Positions 60,565 through 64,000 of a DNA stretch of 64,000 nucleotides are shown here, piece by piece. Where the stretch lies: contig JAVVEH010000024.1 in assembly GCA_032251435.1 (NCBI GenBank), positions 3,823 to 67,822 of the forward strand, given 5' to 3'. The position numbers and the translations under genes were made by a program. The first letter of the stretch is position 1. Each line of letters opens with the position of its first letter. The notes under the pieces are model-generated. The model worked only from the letters and a program-made list of their open reading frames with translations. It was not told where the DNA came from and ran no database searches. The stretch comes from JAVVEH01 sp032251435 (lineage in GTDB: Bacteria; Verrucomicrobiota; Lentisphaeria; Oligosphaerales; MVZH01).

Positions 60565-62223
60565 CTACGCTTTCTCATATCGGCACTCATCTGGTGCGGA
60601 AATGATCGTGATGTCTGTCCTATTCCCGCCTTTTGACACCTCAACTTTAATTTGACCAAACGGTGTCGGCACTGCAACACGAATCCATTCAAGGGCGCCC
60701 AGTTGAGGTTTTACGGTGAACGTTCTGTAACCTGGGCTGAGCGGCCGGACACCAGCAACCGTGGCGGGAAGCGTGTAGGAAATGCCCGATGACCAGCCAT
60801 GACAAAGACTCGTCCACAATGCGGGTATGGTACCGTCCTCGTGTACGCATTCCCAGTACGTATCGGCTCCCCGGTCAAGCATATTGCCCCAACACCGGGC
60901 AAGCAAATCCCAAGCCTGAGGCAGGCCGTGAGCAAAGAGGGCCTCAACTTGGAAGAAGTTCATCACAGGCCAGACACAGTCGTTGTGAACGGGTGGTCCG
61001 GACTGGCCAATAATGGGACCAAAGCCACCATCCGCCTTCCGTGGCCGTTCCACAGGAAAACTGCCGTATGGCCCCCACAGATTCCTCTGAAGGTATTTTG
61101 CCGCCGAACTGGCTTGATGGCTATCAGCGATCCCGTAAAGCATGGCGAAACTGTTTAGAGATTCTTCCACACACACCACACTGCAACGATGGCCGATGTT
61201 TGCATGGGGTGGGCGTGGATCGAGATAGCAGCCCCTAGCCGTATCCCAGAAATATGCATTCACGGCCTTCCCGACCTGCTGTGCTGCCAGTTCGTATCGC
61301 GTTGAATAGGTCTGGTCACCAACTACAGCGGCCAGCTTTGCGGTATCCTGAAGGGCTTTGAAAAGCAGAGCCTCTCCTCCTCCAAATACCTCCCGCCGTC
61401 CTTCCTTGACCAGCAAACCGTGCTTATCGCGCCGGGCAAGAAGGGCATCAATATTCTTCTTTGCCGTGGGGTAGAGTTCGTAGACTAGCTCTGAATCATC
61501 CAGATAAAGATAGTGGGTGTAGAGGCCGATGTTCCACCAGCAGGCGTAATCCCATAGGCTTGTGTGAGCGCCTATAATCCCTTCTCCCGAGTATCTGCCT
61601 GCAAAGAACCGCCATGTTGAGCGAAACAAGTCCCGATCTCCAAAACTGTAGTAGTTGACCAGCGCTGTCACAAGGGCATCGAAGATCCATGGGAGTTTGT
61701 CTCGCCTTACACCGTCTTCGTAGAACTCCTCCTGCATACAGAGCCTCGCCGTGCGAACTCCTGTTTCATGTAAAGCATTCATCCGCGGATCTGAGCATAC
61801 AAAGTCACCCGCGGCTTTGATTTGATGGCCGGAAACCGCAATGCCGATTGAGATCACTTCCAGTGGTGGGTCTTCAGGCGTAAGAGTCAGCTTGCACCAT
61901 CTGGCAGCAAACCGCTCTACGGACTGCCATACGTCCTCTCCCCTGACGAGTTGCACATCTTCTCTCTGTGGCCATTCATCGCTGTGTTCGACATGTCCGA
62001 AAGGCAAGCCCAATGCTTCATTGCGCGACTCGCCACAGCGATACTGAACCGTGCCACGCCCTCGGAAGCTAATTCTAAGGAAGCCCACGACCTCATGGGG
62101 GAATTCAATCAACCAGGATTCGCCGGATGCGACGGAGCGGGGGAAAAATATCTTTGGAGCAACACCCGGTTCGCAAATACTATTCGGCTCGTCCGAAAGC
62201 AGAGAGATATAATGGGGTTTCAT
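60565..62223 (-). CDS. Alpha-L-rhamnosidase-like (GH78 superfamily) protein
   Basis: 552 residues. (Alpha/alpha)6-barrel protein with a short beta N-terminus: EEFYEDGVRRDKLPWIFDAL, where the GH78 acid region reads EDGVRRDKLPW, then IGAHTSLWDYACWWNIGLY and a C-terminal beta domain (GYRTFTVKPQLGALEW). It lacks the large N-terminal domains of the rhamnosidase at 33533. Start ATG 62223 (MKPHYISLLSDEPNS) lies 11 bases after the upstream stop; ATG 62244 is an alternative. Substrate could be rhamnosides or another uronic or hexose sugar. Confidence 0.7.
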   Translation of the reverse strand: MKPHYISLLSDEPNSICEPGVAPKIFFPRSVASGESWLIEFPHEVVGFLRISFRGRGTVQYRCGESRNEALGLPFGHVEHSDEWPQREDVQLVRGEDVWQSVERFAARWCKLTLTPEDPPLEVISIGIAVSGHQIKAAGDFVCSDPRMNALHETGVRTARLCMQEEFYEDGVRRDKLPWIFDALVTALVNYYSFGDRDLFRSTWRFFAGRYSGEGIIGAHTSLWDYACWWNIGLYTHYLYLDDSELVYELYPTAKKNIDALLARRDKHGLLVKEGRREVFGGGEALLFKALQDTAKLAAVVGDQTYSTRYELAAQQVGKAVNAYFWDTARGCYLDPRPPHANIGHRCSVVCVEESLNSFAMLYGIADSHQASSAAKYLQRNLWGPYGSFPVERPRKADGGFGPIIGQSGPPVHNDCVWPVMNFFQVEALFAHGLPQAWDLLARCWGNMLDRGADTYWECVHEDGTIPALWTSLCHGWSSGISYTLPATVAGVRPLSPGYRTFTVKPQLGALEWIRVAVPTPFGQIKVEVSKGGNRTDITIISAPDECRYEKA

Positions 62224-62233
62224 AGGATTGGCT

Positions 62234-63436
62234 CTAGTCTTCATAAATCCGCGGAATGGGGGCCACTGCCGGGTTTCGTGTGTTCTGGCGGAACACCTGC
62301 TCACCGATCGCCATCGTCGCTGCATCGGTTACCGTGATTTTCCCGTAATGTCCGCTGGCCCAGACAATATACAGGTTGCCGAAACTTTCAACCCATTTGA
62401 GTTTTCGCCCGCCACTATAATCCACGCTGCCATTCTCGAAAAACGTTATCGATTTCCCGTTGGCGCTCGTCCAGACTCCGGGAAGCGAAAACCCGTCGGG
62501 CAGCTCGGCAATCTTCGGGGGCAGGGTATAGTCGGCGGGTTCCGGTCTGGTGTCGGTCAGGCCGAAGACATGGGAGGTATGGTCGATCAGGGCCCGGGTG
62601 GTGGCCGAGAGATAGGGTTCTTTCCCGAAAAAGGAATGTCCCACGCCTTCATAGACCAGAAGTTTGGCCTTGCCCCCTTTCTTGCGGATGGCCCTGGCGA
62701 AACGGTACGCCACGTCGATATCGATCGTCTGGTCTTCGGTGCCGTGATAGAGAAAGGTGTCGGGCGGGGGCTGTTTGAGATTATAGATGGCGGAGGCCGC
62801 TTTCTTTTCTTGTTCGGCCGCACCGGTGTAGTCGCCGCTACCAAAATGACTGCGCCCGCGGTCGAAGGCATCGAATAGACCATTGTAGCCATCGTAGGAG
62901 ATGCATTCGGGGGTCAACTGCGCGGCGATGGCCGACAGGTGTCCCCCCGCGGAACCACCAGCCAGACCCACGCGTGTGAAATCGAGACCGAGCTCATCGG
63001 CGCGCTGCCGGATAAAATCGATCGCATCCATCACATCACTGATCGCTTCGGGGTACTTGGCGCCGTGACTCATCAACCGGTATTCCATGCGCACCCCGGC
63101 TATGCCATGTTCGGCAAGCGCGAACGACTGATGACAGAAATGGGCCTTGGTTCCGGAAATCCATCCCCCGCCATGGACAAAAAACACCACCGGACTGCGG
63201 TTTTTTCCTGTATTGGGCCGTTCAATCCGCAGGTCCAGTTCCAGACGTGTGCCATCGGGAAGCGTGACGGTTTTAAAGACGAATCGGTCCGACCGGACAT
63301 TCGGATGCTTCGCCTGGTAGTCGGCCGTGACCTTATCGGCACGCGCCAATTGCTCCTCCCAGGCGGGCGCTCCGAAAGCTGATAGGGACAGCAGTAAAGC
63401 GGAGATAAAAAATTCTGTTGCGGATATGGTTTTCAA
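62234..63436 (-). CDS. Secreted alpha/beta-hydrolase (esterase/acetylxylan esterase-like)
   Basis: 400 residues; start TTG 63436 with GGTGAG 8 bases upstream, no ATG fits. Signal peptide ends near LSAFGAPAWEE. Oxyanion motif VFFVHGGGWISG, nucleophile Ser in GLAGGSAGGHLSA, catalytic Asp near HGTEDQTIDID, His in GVGHSFFGKE. This BD-FAE/HSL-type fold removes acyl groups from hemicellulose. A C-terminal beta domain (about 305-400, ELPDGFSLPGVWTSANGKS) is added. First of a three-gene unit with the GH78-like and GH43 genes and the only one predicted to be secreted. Confidence 0.85.
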   Translation of the reverse strand: MKTISATEFFISALLLSLSAFGAPAWEEQLARADKVTADYQAKHPNVRSDRFVFKTVTLPDGTRLELDLRIERPNTGKNRSPVVFFVHGGGWISGTKAHFCHQSFALAEHGIAGVRMEYRLMSHGAKYPEAISDVMDAIDFIRQRADELGLDFTRVGLAGGSAGGHLSAIAAQLTPECISYDGYNGLFDAFDRGRSHFGSGDYTGAAEQEKKAASAIYNLKQPPPDTFLYHGTEDQTIDIDVAYRFARAIRKKGGKAKLLVYEGVGHSFFGKEPYLSATTRALIDHTSHVFGLTDTRPEPADYTLPPKIAELPDGFSLPGVWTSANGKSITFFENGSVDYSGGRKLKWVESFGNLYIVWASGHYGKITVTDAATMAIGEQVFRQNTRNPAVAPIPRIYED

Positions 63437-63759
63437 GGATTTAACTCACCATTGGAAGAGTCGACACCGCCGCAGGCAGAGGCCCCGCAACTGCGGGGCA
63501 GTGATCCCGCTAGCGGGAGAACGGCAAAAGTCGGTGCACCAACGGAAGAGCCGACTGAAGTCGGTACACCAACGTGGGATGGCGATGCTTATATACGGTC
63601 TGCCTGTCCGCCGCGGCGGATTAAAGTACCGGATTTATCCGGAAAAAGCGCGGCATAGCCACCCGAAAGACAGTCGCTATGCCCATGTCTTTTATTGACA
63701 ACCCTAGCCGCCGCGGAATTCGCAATCTCCCGCGCCTGTCTGGCATCGGTGGAAGATGT
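63437..63759. other. Repeat-filled intergenic region
   Basis: No gene. Holds hairpins GCCCCGC AACT GCGGGGC (63483-63500) and CCCGC TA GCGGG (63506-63517), two AAGTCGGT(G/A)CACCAACG copies near 63528 and 63558, the palindrome shared with 2648-2670 (63544-63566), and CCGCCGCGGCGG. A short plus-strand open frame over it is not coding. Confidence 0.5.
63544..63566. repeat. Palindromic repeat, intergenic copy
   Basis: Contains CCGACTGAAGTCGG; the 23 bases match the reverse complement of 2648-2670 inside the restriction-modification gene at about 21 positions. Confidence 0.7.
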
Positions 63760-63957
63760 TTATTTCCGCCGACGCCGGCAGAGGGCACTCAGCCCAAGTC
63801 CGGCGAGAATCATCGTGGAGGGCTCGGGGATGATGGTGTAGTTAATCTCCACGAAGCCGACACCACCGGCACCACCGGTAACGTTTGGTGCAGTTAGGGT
63901 GAGTGAAGACACGTCGACCCAATTGGCGAAGTCAACGGCATAGGTCCCTAGTGTCAT
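63760..63957 (-). pseudogene. 5'-truncated PEP-CTERM protein
   Basis: 65 codons on the minus strand: ASN/Thr-rich strand region (DFANWVDVSSLTLTAPNV), then INYTIIPEPSTMILAGLGLS and RRRRK. The C-terminus is a proper PEP-CTERM signal, but there is no signal peptide and an in-frame TAA lies 3 codons before the ATG at 63957, in AT-rich DNA. It may be a truncated gene or one split by a frameshift just beyond the window. It cannot be exported as it stands. Confidence 0.65.
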
Positions 63958-64000
63958 GATTGATTAATTCAATTCTAAAATAAAAGCATTCTTAACTTGC

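Overview
The window reads as a chromosomal segment of a Gram-negative, heterotrophic bacterium of the PVC superphylum (Kiritimatiellota, Lentisphaerota or Verrucomicrobiota type). This is an inference from gene content. It rests on PEP-CTERM sorting tails (IPEP plus a hydrophobic stretch plus RRRR), several glycoside hydrolases outside classical operons, stand-alone UroD-like proteins, a LacI-like/AraC-HTH (XylR-type) regulator, a MurC-MurB-Ddl fusion (a MurC-Ddl fusion is known in Chlamydiae), and dense families of small palindromic repeats. There is no rRNA, tRNA or CRISPR array.

Layout. 1-3404 (-): type IIG restriction-modification enzyme running off the left edge, carrying a 7-nt tandem repeat and other repeat-derived inserts in frame. 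3735-9310 (+): beta-mannosidase, phosphoglycerate dehydrogenase, MarC-family membrane protein, UroD-like protein. 9491-17385 (+): membrane-fused spermidine-synthase-like protein, alpha-galactosidase-like hydrolase, GH2 beta-galactosidase. 17442-18940 (-): OFA-type MFS transporter with a winged-helix regulator. 19223-24120: bacteriohemerythrin behind a terminator-like leader, MurC-MurB-Ddl, second UroD-like protein. 24230-28133: ferritin-like protein, YxjI-like protein, PEP-CTERM protein, XylR-type regulator. 28381-37641: GT4 glycosyltransferase, ppk1-ppx pair, GH78 rhamnosidase, secreted protein of unknown function.

37642-43510 is an accessory zone with lower GC. It holds an orphan AbrB antitoxin beside an internally deleted PIN toxin, a decayed REP-associated transposase, PPC-domain and YaiI proteins, a BrnT-BrnA toxin-antitoxin pair bracketed by 24-bp direct repeats, a truncated Gp49/HigB-like toxin, and four membrane or membrane-anchored proteins of unknown function. 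43516-47469 is a likely amino-sugar module (ROK protein divergent from PIG-L deacetylase, NagB and SGNH hydrolase). 47513-49677 is a Trk/Ktr potassium system. 50004-57965 is a GC-rich heavy-metal RND efflux locus (TolC-like, double metal-site periplasmic protein, CusB-like, CusA-like). 58493-59495 is an intact REP-associated transposase with terminal inverted sequences and a REP copy. 59550-63436 (-) holds GH43, a GH78-like protein and a secreted esterase. A 5'-truncated PEP-CTERM gene lies at the right edge.

Together the genes describe a scavenger of plant, algal or mucin-type glycans (mannose, galactose, rhamnose, xylose or arabinose and amino sugars) with polyphosphate storage, K+ homeostasis and metal efflux. 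The most interesting non-genic signal is the layered set of repeats. One pair is shared with the transposase locus, one pair starts exactly on host stop codons, and several lie in frame inside a restriction-modification gene.
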